From Leptospirales bacterium (GTDB taxonomy: Bacteria > Spirochaetota > Leptospiria > Leptospirales > Leptonemataceae): a DNA stretch of 64,000 nucleotides. The stretch lies in the NCBI GenBank assembly GCA_016788865.1, contig JAEUSB010000057.1:45535-109534 (forward strand), written 5' to 3'. This document shows, piece after piece, positions 26,205 through 33,977 of the stretch; position 1 is the first letter of the stretch; every line of letters starts with the position of its first letter. The position numbers were made by a program, and so were the translations under genes. Under the pieces are notes generated by a model. It saw only the letters and a list, made by a program, of their open reading frames with translations, was not told the origin of the DNA and did no database searches.

Positions 26205-27404
26205 ATGCAGTTCCCACTTGATCGAGTCGTTCAATATAACTTTCCAACACGAATCCGTGCCGGGCTAGGTGCTCGCAAAGAAATTGGAACATACCTGAAG
26301 GGAGAAGGGGTAAAGCGCCCTCTCATTGTCACTGATCGGGAGCTGGCTAAATTGCCTATCCCTGCCGAGATAGAAAAGATCATCGGGGAAGCCGGGCTTG
26401 CCTGCGCCATATTCTCCGGTGTGGGCGGAAACCCGGTGGAGTCACACGTGAAGGCTGGTGTGGAAGCATTCCATGCTCATAAGGCGGATGCAATTGTAGC
26501 GCTCGGCGGTGGAGCGGCAATGGATGTTGGCAAGGCCATGCTGATTATGGCGCATCATCCAGGAAATCTATTCGATTACGAAGACGGGAAACCGGACGGC
26601 AGACCGGTCGATGGAACGGTGCCACATTTTATCACCATCCCCACAACGGCAGGCACAGGCACTGAAGTCGGGCGGAGCACAGTTATTTCTGACGATGCAA
26701 CCCACGCGAAGAAGATCATGTTCTCGCCGCGCCTGCTGGCCAAGTCTGTCTTCGCTGATCCAGAACTTACGCTTGGCCTGCCTGCTAAAGTTACGGCGGC
26801 AACCGGAATGGATGCACTGACTCATCTGGTGGAGACGTATCTCGCCAATGATTTCCATCCAATGTGCGATGGAATTGCGCTCGAAGGAATCAGACTGATT
26901 TCTAAGAGCCTTGCAGATTGCGTTCGGTTTGCAAAAATGGGAACGCCGGGCAACCCGGATCAATCTCCAGAACATAAACGAGCGCGCGGCCTCATGCTCA
27001 ATGCTGCTCTCATGGGCGGCGTAGCATTTCAAAAAGGCCTCGGGGCTGTGCACTCCTGTGCGCACCCACTCTCCACCGTTTTTGATTTTCACCACGGCCT
27101 TGCAAATGGGATAATGCTCCCGTACGTTATGGAGTTCAATGCTGTGGCTGTGCCGGAACGTTTCATAGCCCTGGCGGAGGCCGTGGGCCTGAAGGACAAA
27201 ACAGCGACAGCGTTCGTAAAATGGATCCAGGATCTCAATCAAGAGATTGGAATTCCGCGCACAATTGCGGAAGCAGGAGCAAAAGAAGATAAAATCGATG
27301 AGCTGGTCAAGTTCGCCGTAGCGGACGTCTGCCACGCAATGAACCCCAGGCCTGTGACCGCGGCCGATTTCAAAACTCTCTACTCAAAGGCATTTAAGGG
27401 ATGA
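26205..27404 (+). CDS. Iron-containing alcohol dehydrogenase
   Basis: A 399-residue group III (Fe-type) alcohol dehydrogenase. It shows the NAD-binding DAIVALGGGAAMDVGKA, the signature TIPTTAGTGTEVGRSTVIS and metal ligands in TGMDALTHLVET (Asp, His), GAVHSCAHPLS and FDFHHGLANG (His residues). It interconverts an aldehyde or ketone with an alcohol using NAD(P)H; the substrate is not evident. The following PuuD-like gene starts within its stop codon (ATGA), so both belong to one unit, which points to amine- or semialdehyde-related metabolism. It is divergent from mltF across 76 bases. Confidence 0.92.
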   Translation: MQFPLDRVVQYNFPTRIRAGLGARKEIGTYLKGEGVKRPLIVTDRELAKLPIPAEIEKIIGEAGLACAIFSGVGGNPVESHVKAGVEAFHAHKADAIVALGGGAAMDVGKAMLIMAHHPGNLFDYEDGKPDGRPVDGTVPHFITIPTTAGTGTEVGRSTVISDDATHAKKIMFSPRLLAKSVFADPELTLGLPAKVTAATGMDALTHLVETYLANDFHPMCDGIALEGIRLISKSLADCVRFAKMGTPGNPDQSPEHKRARGLMLNAALMGGVAFQKGLGAVHSCAHPLSTVFDFHHGLANGIMLPYVMEFNAVAVPERFIALAEAVGLKDKTATAFVKWIQDLNQEIGIPRTIAEAGAKEDKIDELVKFAVADVCHAMNPRPVTAADFKTLYSKAFKG

Positions 27405-28147
27405 TTCTAAGAATCGGCGTGTCCGCGTGCTTTTTTCACGCAGATCCAAAACGCGCCATTTTTAAAGGGAAGACCTTACTCTACATGGAAGAATCCATGA
27501 TGAAGTGGATTCTCTCCGGCAAAGCGCTTCCGGTATTGCTCCCACCTCCCGGGAATGATTTTGATATCAAAGAAATTTTACAGGATGTAGACGGAGTTCT
27601 CCTCCAGGGTGGCTCTGATGTAAGCCCAACAAGCTACGGAGAAACACCCCTCAGGCCAGAATGGAACGGGGATAGAATCCGCGACGATTACGAGCGTAAC
27701 ATCATCCAAACAGCAATTCAAATGAATCGTCCCGTGCTTGGAGTCTGTCGGGGTTTGCAAATCATGAATGTGGCTCTCGGTGGCACTCTCTACCAGGACA
27801 TCACCGAACAGAATTCGGATTCGATTGTACATCGCGATTGGGAAGTTTACGATGACCTGCAACACGATGTTCGAATCCAGGGCGGTTCAAGCCTGGCCGC
27901 CATGTTTGGCACCACGGGTCGGATTAACTCAATTCACCATCAGGGCATAAAAGATCTATCGGACCAGGTGAATGCTGAGGCCTGGTGTGCCGAGGATGGA
28001 ATTGTGGAAGCAATTCGACTCAAAGGGAATGCCTACGCGTTTGGAGTTCAATGGCATCCGGAGTTTACCGGATCCAGGAAGGAACTTCTGCCACCGGATC
28101 CCATCCTTGCCGAATTCTTGAACGCCTGCCGGGAGCGAAGCCGTTGA
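27401..28147 (+). CDS. Peptidase C26 / gamma-glutamyl-amide hydrolase-like protein (second PuuD-like copy)
   Basis: A 248-residue class I amidotransferase fold. Motifs: LLQGGSDVSPTSYGE, the nucleophile elbow LGVCRGLQIMNVALGGTLYQ (Cys), and FGVQWHPEFTG (His, Glu). It is a paralogue of the product of 15588-16304 but clearly diverged. Its ATG overlaps the alcohol dehydrogenase stop, and its own stop overlaps the TTG start of the next gene (TTGA), so three genes are chained. Likely a cytoplasmic hydrolase of gamma-glutamyl amides. Confidence 0.87.
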   Translation: MILRIGVSACFFHADPKRAIFKGKTLLYMEESMMKWILSGKALPVLLPPPGNDFDIKEILQDVDGVLLQGGSDVSPTSYGETPLRPEWNGDRIRDDYERNIIQTAIQMNRPVLGVCRGLQIMNVALGGTLYQDITEQNSDSIVHRDWEVYDDLQHDVRIQGGSSLAAMFGTTGRINSIHHQGIKDLSDQVNAEAWCAEDGIVEAIRLKGNAYAFGVQWHPEFTGSRKELLPPDPILAEFLNACRERSR

Positions 28148-29613
28148 TTGATCTGAGTCGCGATTTCGCAAAGCTCACCCAACGGCTGAAGGAAGAAAAG
28201 GAAGTCAAGATCCCGCTTCGCGGTCTCGAGACAGAAGAAGAAGTCTTTGTGTACGGGATGATTGCAAAAGCTCTCTCCTACACTGGACAGATGCGGCTCG
28301 ACGGCACAATCCAGCTGGTGATTTGCGAATTCCTTCGCAACGCAGAGAAAGCGCTGCTGAAGCGCGCGTTCGCTGAATTCTTCGCGAAGGAAACCGACTA
28401 CGACAAACCAGAATTCTTGCACAACTTTCATCAGAAACTAAAGGAAGACCTGAAAAGCCTCCGTGCCATTCTCTATCGAGGAAAGCCCAAAATTGAATTC
28501 AGTGCCCGTCTTCAGGCAACGGGGCTAATCTTCGCGGTTCGAAACCAGGGTCTTCCGAGTGTTCATGAGGATGAGCTGATTCACGACGGACTTCGCCATG
28601 CAACCCGCGCCACGGACCTCAAAGGCCTTGCGGCGGGGGAAATAGGACAGGATGACGGTGAAGGCTTTGGCCTGGGCGTTTCGTACCTCGCCCTTAAGGC
28701 GGCCGACCTCGGTCCCTGGACGTACGCCGTAGAGGAGAACGAAACCGTCTTTTCTGTAATCGTTCCGAGTGCGCATATCACACCGGAGGACCTGGACCGA
28801 ATCGACAAGACTCTCTTCCAGGAAGTTCAATCCCTTCCAGCATTTCCCGAACACGTCAGACGAATGATGGAAGTCTGCACGTCTCCCGAAAGTGACATGA
28901 AGCAAGTTGCCATGGAGATTGGAAAGGATGCGGGTATCACCAGCCAGATCATTCGTCTCGCAAACTCCGGTGGATTCGCCGGTGGGCGGGTGGCAGATAT
29001 CACGGAAGCAGTAAAGATCATAGGTTTGTCCACAATCGCCGGCCTGCTTATGAAAGTGGGTGCCTACACAATTCTCGAGGCCCGTTACGGCGCCAGTGAA
29101 GAGATGCTTGCACATCCAGTTCGGGTCGCAGTGTATTCGCGTCTATTAGCCCGCAAGTTCAAGATGGCAGCAGTTGCGGACCAGGCTTACGTTGCGGGTC
29201 TCTTGCACGACATTGGCAAGCTCGTGATCCTTCATCATATGAAACGCAATGGATCGCAGACTGCGGCAGATCGAATCGGGAAACGGCGCGATCGCAGAAG
29301 CCAGATCAACATGGAAGAAATATCCTGCGGGGCCGATCATGCACTGATTGGTCAAATTCTGGGAGAAAAATGGAACTTCCCTCCGGATCTTTGCAAGGCA
29401 ATCGGATCACATCATACACCGCTGGCATCCACGGCAGAGACCCGCAAACTCATCTTCACGGTGTACCTTGCGAATGCTTTTGCCGATTACGAAGAGGGCC
29501 AAACATCATTCTATTTCATTGAGCCTGACGTTCTCGAGCACTTCAACCTGACGACGCAGGGTGCTTTTGAAATGCTTGCCGGCACACTGAATTCTCAATT
29601 CCTCAGTGGTTGA
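28144..29613 (+). CDS. HDOD-domain signalling protein with GHKL-ATPase-like N-terminal domain
   Basis: A 489-residue protein. The start is taken as TTG 28144 because it overlaps the preceding stop (TTGA), has GGGAG upstream, and an earlier in-frame reading only reads through the neighbour out of frame. Residues 55-210 resemble a histidine-kinase-type ATPase domain: an N-box-like VICEFLRNAEKA and a G-box-like DGEGFGLGVSYLAL, but without a phosphoacceptor His. Residues about 225-430 are an HDOD domain, with LLHDIGKL at 354-361. HDOD proteins take part in bacterial signalling, often with cyclic dinucleotides. The pairing of the two domains is unusual. It overlaps the next gene by 11 bases, convergently. 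Confidence 0.82.
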   Translation: MIDLSRDFAKLTQRLKEEKEVKIPLRGLETEEEVFVYGMIAKALSYTGQMRLDGTIQLVICEFLRNAEKALLKRAFAEFFAKETDYDKPEFLHNFHQKLKEDLKSLRAILYRGKPKIEFSARLQATGLIFAVRNQGLPSVHEDELIHDGLRHATRATDLKGLAAGEIGQDDGEGFGLGVSYLALKAADLGPWTYAVEENETVFSVIVPSAHITPEDLDRIDKTLFQEVQSLPAFPEHVRRMMEVCTSPESDMKQVAMEIGKDAGITSQIIRLANSGGFAGGRVADITEAVKIIGLSTIAGLLMKVGAYTILEARYGASEEMLAHPVRVAVYSRLLARKFKMAAVADQAYVAGLLHDIGKLVILHHMKRNGSQTAADRIGKRRDRRSQINMEEISCGADHALIGQILGEKWNFPPDLCKAIGSHHTPLASTAETRKLIFTVYLANAFADYEEGQTSFYFIEPDVLEHFNLTTQGAFEMLAGTLNSQFLSG

Positions 29614-30955
29614 TGGGTCTTAGCTTTCGCCACATTCGGTGAATTCTAAAACCCACTGTAAACAGCAAGAATCCGGGCCCTGGCTTTACAAACTGCACAA
29701 GCGCACCGGATGGTAAATGCCGGTTGTGCCGATTGACCCATTTCACCCGCGCTTCCACTGTAGCCTTGCTTCTGCCATTCCCCTGCACCTCGATGCGAAC
29801 GCGTTCGCCATGATTGAGGTCTTCCATACCGCTCAAGAACATACCTCGGGGAAGGATGTCCAGGGCCATCGTGTCGAAGCGCTCGTCCCCCCTGTGCGGA
29901 CGAAACACAGCAAGCAGGGTGCTTGAAGGTACGCGAAGCATGTTCTCGCGAATGAAGAGATAGTTAATCTTATCGCCTAAAAGCAAAATCAGAGCAACCA
30001 GAAGCGGCAACATTACGGTGAGCGCAAGCTCGGCGTGCTTTTCAATCCCGAACGCAGCCAAAAATCCCGGATTGACGGCCCGCCAGACCACAAATGCCAC
30101 CGCAACCAGAATGGCCGAAATGCCACCTAAAGTCCTCGAAAGGTCCCATTGGTTTACGAATAACGGCACTGTGTCGCGCGAAGAGTCCTGAATCTGCGAG
30201 AGCCATTTTTCATGGTCGCGCTGCTGCGCGATTACGTCCATATCATCCGCATCAAGCCCCAGTGCGCTGAGAACGTTCTTGCCCAAAACCATGCGCGCAT
30301 CGGCAATTAGAAATTCCAGAAACCCGTACCCGAGAATCAACAAGGGCACAATCCAGTAGTTGGCCACGCCACCCGTAAAGAGAGCCAGATCAAACGCACC
30401 GTGAAGAAGGACGGGTATGACAAGCCCCCAGAAGGCCAGAAACAATCGCCGGCCGCTGAAGAAATTCAACGCACGGTGAGTGCCATGCACATCGCTGCAA
30501 AGATGTCGATACGACAGGAAGTAGGCCATAATTCCGGCGCAGAAAACATGCAACGGCACCGAGCTGACGCAGCGGAGCAAGATAACATACCCGGGCGAAC
30601 TTGCGCTATAGTGAAGGTTTTCCGAGAAAGCGAAACCCAGTCCAACGAGTATTCCATCAAAAACGCCTTCCATCAGGATAAAACTGTCTGAACTGCGTCT
30701 GATGCGGAGGTAGATTATTATGAATCGGATTAGTTCCTCAACAACTGCCGCATGCAGAAAAGAGCGCACATAGTTAGAATCCGTTGCCGGAAGCTGTTGC
30801 TGGATAAGGATTGCAAAGACGCTTGAGAGTATCCCAAAGAAGAAGGCTTTAGATTGCCAGAAGATGGACCTTTCAAAGACAAAATTGCGATAGTACAGGA
30901 CAAAGAAGACAACGACCGGGACCAGGGAGATGGTGATTTTTAGAAAGTAATCCAA
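29603..30955 (-). CDS. PrsW-type intramembrane metalloprotease with C-terminal PilZ-like domain
   Basis: A 450-residue membrane protein. The N-terminal half has about eight helices with the PrsW/CPBP-like motifs VVEELIRF (EExxR), FAFSENLHY (ENxxY) and LLHGAFDLAL (HxxxD), which are predicted metal ligands. Two further helices (SAILVAVAFVVW, LPLLVALILLLG) lead to a cytoplasmic tail of about 110 residues with DILPRGMFLSG and RVRIEVQGNGRSKATVEARVKWV, matching the shape of a PilZ domain. The PilZ Ser of DxSxxG is Leu here, so cyclic-di-GMP binding is doubtful. PrsW proteases cleave anti-sigma factors in other bacteria; no target is seen nearby. Confidence 0.78.
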   Translation of the reverse strand: MDYFLKITISLVPVVVFFVLYYRNFVFERSIFWQSKAFFFGILSSVFAILIQQQLPATDSNYVRSFLHAAVVEELIRFIIIYLRIRRSSDSFILMEGVFDGILVGLGFAFSENLHYSASSPGYVILLRCVSSVPLHVFCAGIMAYFLSYRHLCSDVHGTHRALNFFSGRRLFLAFWGLVIPVLLHGAFDLALFTGGVANYWIVPLLILGYGFLEFLIADARMVLGKNVLSALGLDADDMDVIAQQRDHEKWLSQIQDSSRDTVPLFVNQWDLSRTLGGISAILVAVAFVVWRAVNPGFLAAFGIEKHAELALTVMLPLLVALILLLGDKINYLFIRENMLRVPSSTLLAVFRPHRGDERFDTMALDILPRGMFLSGMEDLNHGERVRIEVQGNGRSKATVEARVKWVNRHNRHLPSGALVQFVKPGPGFLLFTVGFRIHRMWRKLRPINH

Positions 30956-30958
30956 AAC

Positions 30959-30987
30959 AAAAAACAGCAGCCCGGGACCGGGCTGCT
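30959..30987 (-). terminator. Rho-independent terminator downstream of the LruC lipoprotein gene
   Basis: AGCAGCCCGG (30966-30975) pairs with CCGGGCTGCT (30978-30987). On the minus strand the hairpin is followed by GTTTTTTGTTTTGG. It separates the lipoprotein gene from the PrsW-like gene. Confidence 0.85.
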
Positions 30988-31000
30988 TTGTCGATCAAAT

Positions 31001-32398
31001 TCAGACGTTAGCTGCTTGCTTCCGTCTAATTAGAACTATCGCCAGTAGTCCTATTGCGCCTACAAGTGCAGTCACGAGGAGCATTGTGTACCCCGCATAG
31101 CCCTTCCCAATGTATCCGGCAAGGCCTGGTGCATTGAATACGAGCGAGCTGTTAGATGTCAGGTACCAATCCTTGTTGGTCTCTCCATGAGAGAGATACC
31201 ATGGACGGAATCCGGCATAAGCGTTCTCGATATTCTTGCTTTCAAGAGGCCATTCCCATGTTCCTGGAACCTGGAGCGCCCATGGAAAGCCATTTGAATC
31301 CATGTACTGATCAGAGCCGTCAGCCTTAGTGTACTTGCGCGGGAAATGAATTTCCTTGCTTGTATTGTTCACGAAAGCGTATAGATCGTACGGTGCTGCG
31401 CCAACCTGGGCCCGCGTTGCCGGAGTGTTGAGTGTAATCTCAATGTCCGCTCGCTTACCCGGTGCAAAAGTCTGGCTGGAGGAAGTGTTCGATTGTGAAA
31501 TCGTCCCACTCGACGTATCCAGGATCTGAATTGCAGTCGCGCTCGCGGGTGTTGTGGTAGTATCCGATTCCAGTGTACCGTCTGCCTTGTAGAGCTTGTT
31601 GTTGTAGCTCAGGCTACCGGTTACACCTGGAAGCGTAATTCGCAGCTTGTGCGTATAACCAGCACCACGGGCAACATGGGTATAGGAACCGCGGATACGA
31701 ACGATTTTGCCTGATGCGTTCAAGTCTTCTTCGTTCGTAACTTTGATTACGTAGTCATTGAAGTCCGCATCGCCAGCAGAAGGATACAAATCCTCATACG
31801 CAATGATTGATTGGCCGATTGCAACTTTAGTTGCGCGCGTCGCGTCAGCTGGATAGTCATCACGATCGTTTGGAATCCCGTCACCGTCGGTATCACCGCT
31901 CGTAGGAATGGTAACGTTACCGTCATAGGCAATGTCACGATCGATGCCGATCAAATGATCGGTGCTGACCGGCTGCGTGACAACACTTCCGCCCGCATCG
32001 ATCACAACGTTTACGGTGGGAACAGTTGTATCCACAGTAATGGATCCGTTGACGTTTCCAGATTCGTCCGTAACCGCCTGGAACAAAGTTTCATCGTTTG
32101 CCGGGTTTTGCACCGTTACGATTGCACCCTGAACTGGTCCGTCAGAATCCGTTACAGTCACGGCCACCGGAATGGTGGTTGTAGTCTGGAACGAGAAGTC
32201 AGTCGTTCCAGTTTGATCATTGCTGGTTGTTGTAGCTTCGCCACCTGAGCTTGTGGTTTCAGTAGTCGAGGAGCTTGCTGCGGTTTCATTGCCGCCAGCA
32301 AGAAACAGCCACCAGGCCGCCTTTTTCTTGCCACCACCGCAGCTGATCAGTGCCAGTTGCGCGATGGAAAGGATTGTAATAAGAAAGATCCGTTTCAT
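31001..32398 (-). CDS. LruC-domain lipoprotein with C-terminal membrane anchor
   Basis: A 465-residue protein. The start ATG at 32398 has GGGGAG upstream and gives a signal peptide with lipobox LALISC. A Ser/Thr-rich linker follows, then a carboxypeptidase-regulatory-like or Ig-like segment (VTVTDSDGPVQGAIVTVQNP), a DTDGDGIPNDRDDYP calcium-binding-type loop and an LruC domain (YEDLYPSAGDADFNDYVI and the FPRKYTKADG, PWALQVPGTWEWP region). LruC is the name of a Leptospira lipoprotein, and this family is a main reason for placing the window in Leptospirales. Unusually the C-terminus has a second hydrophobic helix plus basic tail (ALVGAIGLLAIVLIRRKQ), so both ends may sit in a membrane. Confidence 0.82.
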   Translation of the reverse strand: MKRIFLITILSIAQLALISCGGGKKKAAWWLFLAGGNETAASSSTTETTSSGGEATTTSNDQTGTTDFSFQTTTTIPVAVTVTDSDGPVQGAIVTVQNPANDETLFQAVTDESGNVNGSITVDTTVPTVNVVIDAGGSVVTQPVSTDHLIGIDRDIAYDGNVTIPTSGDTDGDGIPNDRDDYPADATRATKVAIGQSIIAYEDLYPSAGDADFNDYVIKVTNEEDLNASGKIVRIRGSYTHVARGAGYTHKLRITLPGVTGSLSYNNKLYKADGTLESDTTTTPASATAIQILDTSSGTISQSNTSSSQTFAPGKRADIEITLNTPATRAQVGAAPYDLYAFVNNTSKEIHFPRKYTKADGSDQYMDSNGFPWALQVPGTWEWPLESKNIENAYAGFRPWYLSHGETNKDWYLTSNSSLVFNAPGLAGYIGKGYAGYTMLLVTALVGAIGLLAIVLIRRKQAANV

Positions 32399-32549
32399 GG
32401 TTCTCCCCCCGTTTAAGAGTCTTAGCATAAAACATATGACGATTGTAATGAACGCCATCAATCGATTTTTTGGATGAGAAGGCCTTTTTTCAAAAAAATT
32501 GTGAAATTTACGAGGAAATACCTGGTTTTTCCACCCTTTTTAGCCTATT

Positions 32550-33698
32550 TTACTCCGGGATTTCACGTAGAAGGATGCGGGTCAAGTCGCTCTGAATAGC
32601 AGTTGTTACCTGATAGTTGATGGTATCCGACAGACCAGCCAGATCATCGGCACTCACGGTCTCCGCTCCGGAGGTGCCAATCAGCACTACCTCTGTTCCC
32701 ACCGCGGCCTCTGGAATATGCGTTATGTCTACCATGATCATGTTCATGCAAACGCGGCCAAGCAGCGGTGCCCGCTTACCCCGAATCAGTACGTGAGACT
32801 GATTCGACAGCCTCCTATCGTAACCTTCGAAGTATCCAACGGGTAATACAGCAACGCGGCTGTCCTGAACCGGTCTGTGCGTGCAGCCATAACCAACAGG
32901 CGTTCCCGCCTCGATTGAGTTCACATGAACAATCCGGGTTTTCCATGTCAGGGCCGGCATTAGATCAAAGTCTGCCGGTAAATCGGCACTCGACATGCTC
33001 CGCGCCGAAATGCGCGTTTCGCGCGAAGGCCACATTCCATAAAGCGATATCCCAACGCGCACCAGATCCATCCGCGCGGATGGAAGAATGAGCGCCGCCC
33101 CGCTCGCTGCGGAATGGAATAAAAGCGCACGTTTTCCCGCTGCCTGGAGGGATTTTTCGCGCGCCTTCGCGAATCTTTCTAACTGCAGAAGCGCATATTC
33201 TTGATCCGTTACATCCTCGACGTTTGCAAAATGCGTCATAAGCCCGCACCAGGGCAACGCCGGATGATCGGCGAGATAGGTCAGCACTGTCTCAAACGCT
33301 GAACCGTGAAAGCCAAGACGGGACATTCCCGTATCCACCTTCAGATGAAACCTGGTTCCGGGCGCTTGCTCCTGCAATGATTGAATCGCTTCAATACTCG
33401 AAACGACCAGCTCCGGTTTAACGGAAATCTCTTTCAGCGCGGCATATTGCTCCGGTTCGTTTGCTCCCATAATAAGGAGCGGCGTTGCCGGATCGATCTT
33501 TCTGACTCGCAGAGCCTCTTCGATCGAGTTCACTCCAAACCAATCAGCGAAACCACGTAGAGCCTCGACTGTTTCTTCGAGACCGTGTCCATACGCGTTC
33601 GATTTGACGACGGCCATGACGGGCCGTCCGGTAGCCTTCTGGAAAGAAGCCAGGTTTTTCCGGAGCGCAGCGGCGTTGATTTCGATCCAGGTTTGCAC
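32550..33698 (-). CDS. alr: Alanine racemase
   Basis: A 382-residue PLP enzyme converting L- to D-alanine for peptidoglycan. The PLP lysine is in AVVKSNAYGHG near the N-terminus; the second catalytic Tyr is in AGTPVGYGCTHRP; LPVGYFEGYDR and GRVCMNMIMVDI complete the family pattern. Length and order are normal. It is 150 bases upstream of the LruC lipoprotein gene on the same strand; that gap is A/T-rich with no clear terminator. A small basic protein gene starts divergently. Confidence 0.94.
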   Translation of the reverse strand: MQTWIEINAAALRKNLASFQKATGRPVMAVVKSNAYGHGLEETVEALRGFADWFGVNSIEEALRVRKIDPATPLLIMGANEPEQYAALKEISVKPELVVSSIEAIQSLQEQAPGTRFHLKVDTGMSRLGFHGSAFETVLTYLADHPALPWCGLMTHFANVEDVTDQEYALLQLERFAKAREKSLQAAGKRALLFHSAASGAALILPSARMDLVRVGISLYGMWPSRETRISARSMSSADLPADFDLMPALTWKTRIVHVNSIEAGTPVGYGCTHRPVQDSRVAVLPVGYFEGYDRRLSNQSHVLIRGKRAPLLGRVCMNMIMVDITHIPEAAVGTEVVLIGTSGAETVSADDLAGLSDTINYQVTTAIQSDLTRILLREIPE

Positions 33699-33764
33699 TT
33701 TCTTGCTTGTTTACACAGCCTTCTGGAATTTTCTGTCATAAAACCAGGCGAACATACCAGGCAA

Positions 33765-33905
33765 ATGAAAAAGCAAAAGACCTCCAACTCGATTCGCGTT
33801 AAAATCGCGGAAAAACGCCAAAAGCGCGCCCTTCGCAGCAAGGCGAAGAAACAACATCGGATGAGCACTGGCTTCAAAGAGCTAGAAGAAAAATCTGAAT
33901 CCTGA
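33765..33905 (+). CDS. Small, very basic protein of unknown function
   Basis: A 46-residue frame starting at ATG 33765 with AGG just upstream. The product is nearly one third Lys plus Arg (KIAEKRQKRALRSKAKKQ) with an acidic tail (ELEEKSES). It lies in the 280-base space between divergent alr and the CapD-type gene, so it is not a shadow of either. Its composition is like small ribosome- or nucleic-acid-binding proteins. No family is recognised. A chance frame cannot be excluded at this length. Confidence 0.5.
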   Translation: MKKQKTSNSIRVKIAEKRQKRALRSKAKKQHRMSTGFKELEEKSES

Positions 33906-33977
33906 TTTCTGAATTCACCTTTCCTTTTTTCGGCCGATGGAATAAAGTAGAGGCGATTCTCGTCTCCTGAAGTGCAT

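Noticed and set aside
26568..27335. A 255-residue open frame on the minus strand
   Set aside because: It lies entirely inside the well-supported iron alcohol dehydrogenase gene, has Cys/Arg/His-rich nonsense composition and no ribosome site.
27985..28143. Upstream extension of the HDOD protein frame
   Set aside because: It reads the PuuD-like gene out of frame; the TTG at 28144 with GGGAG upstream explains the start better.
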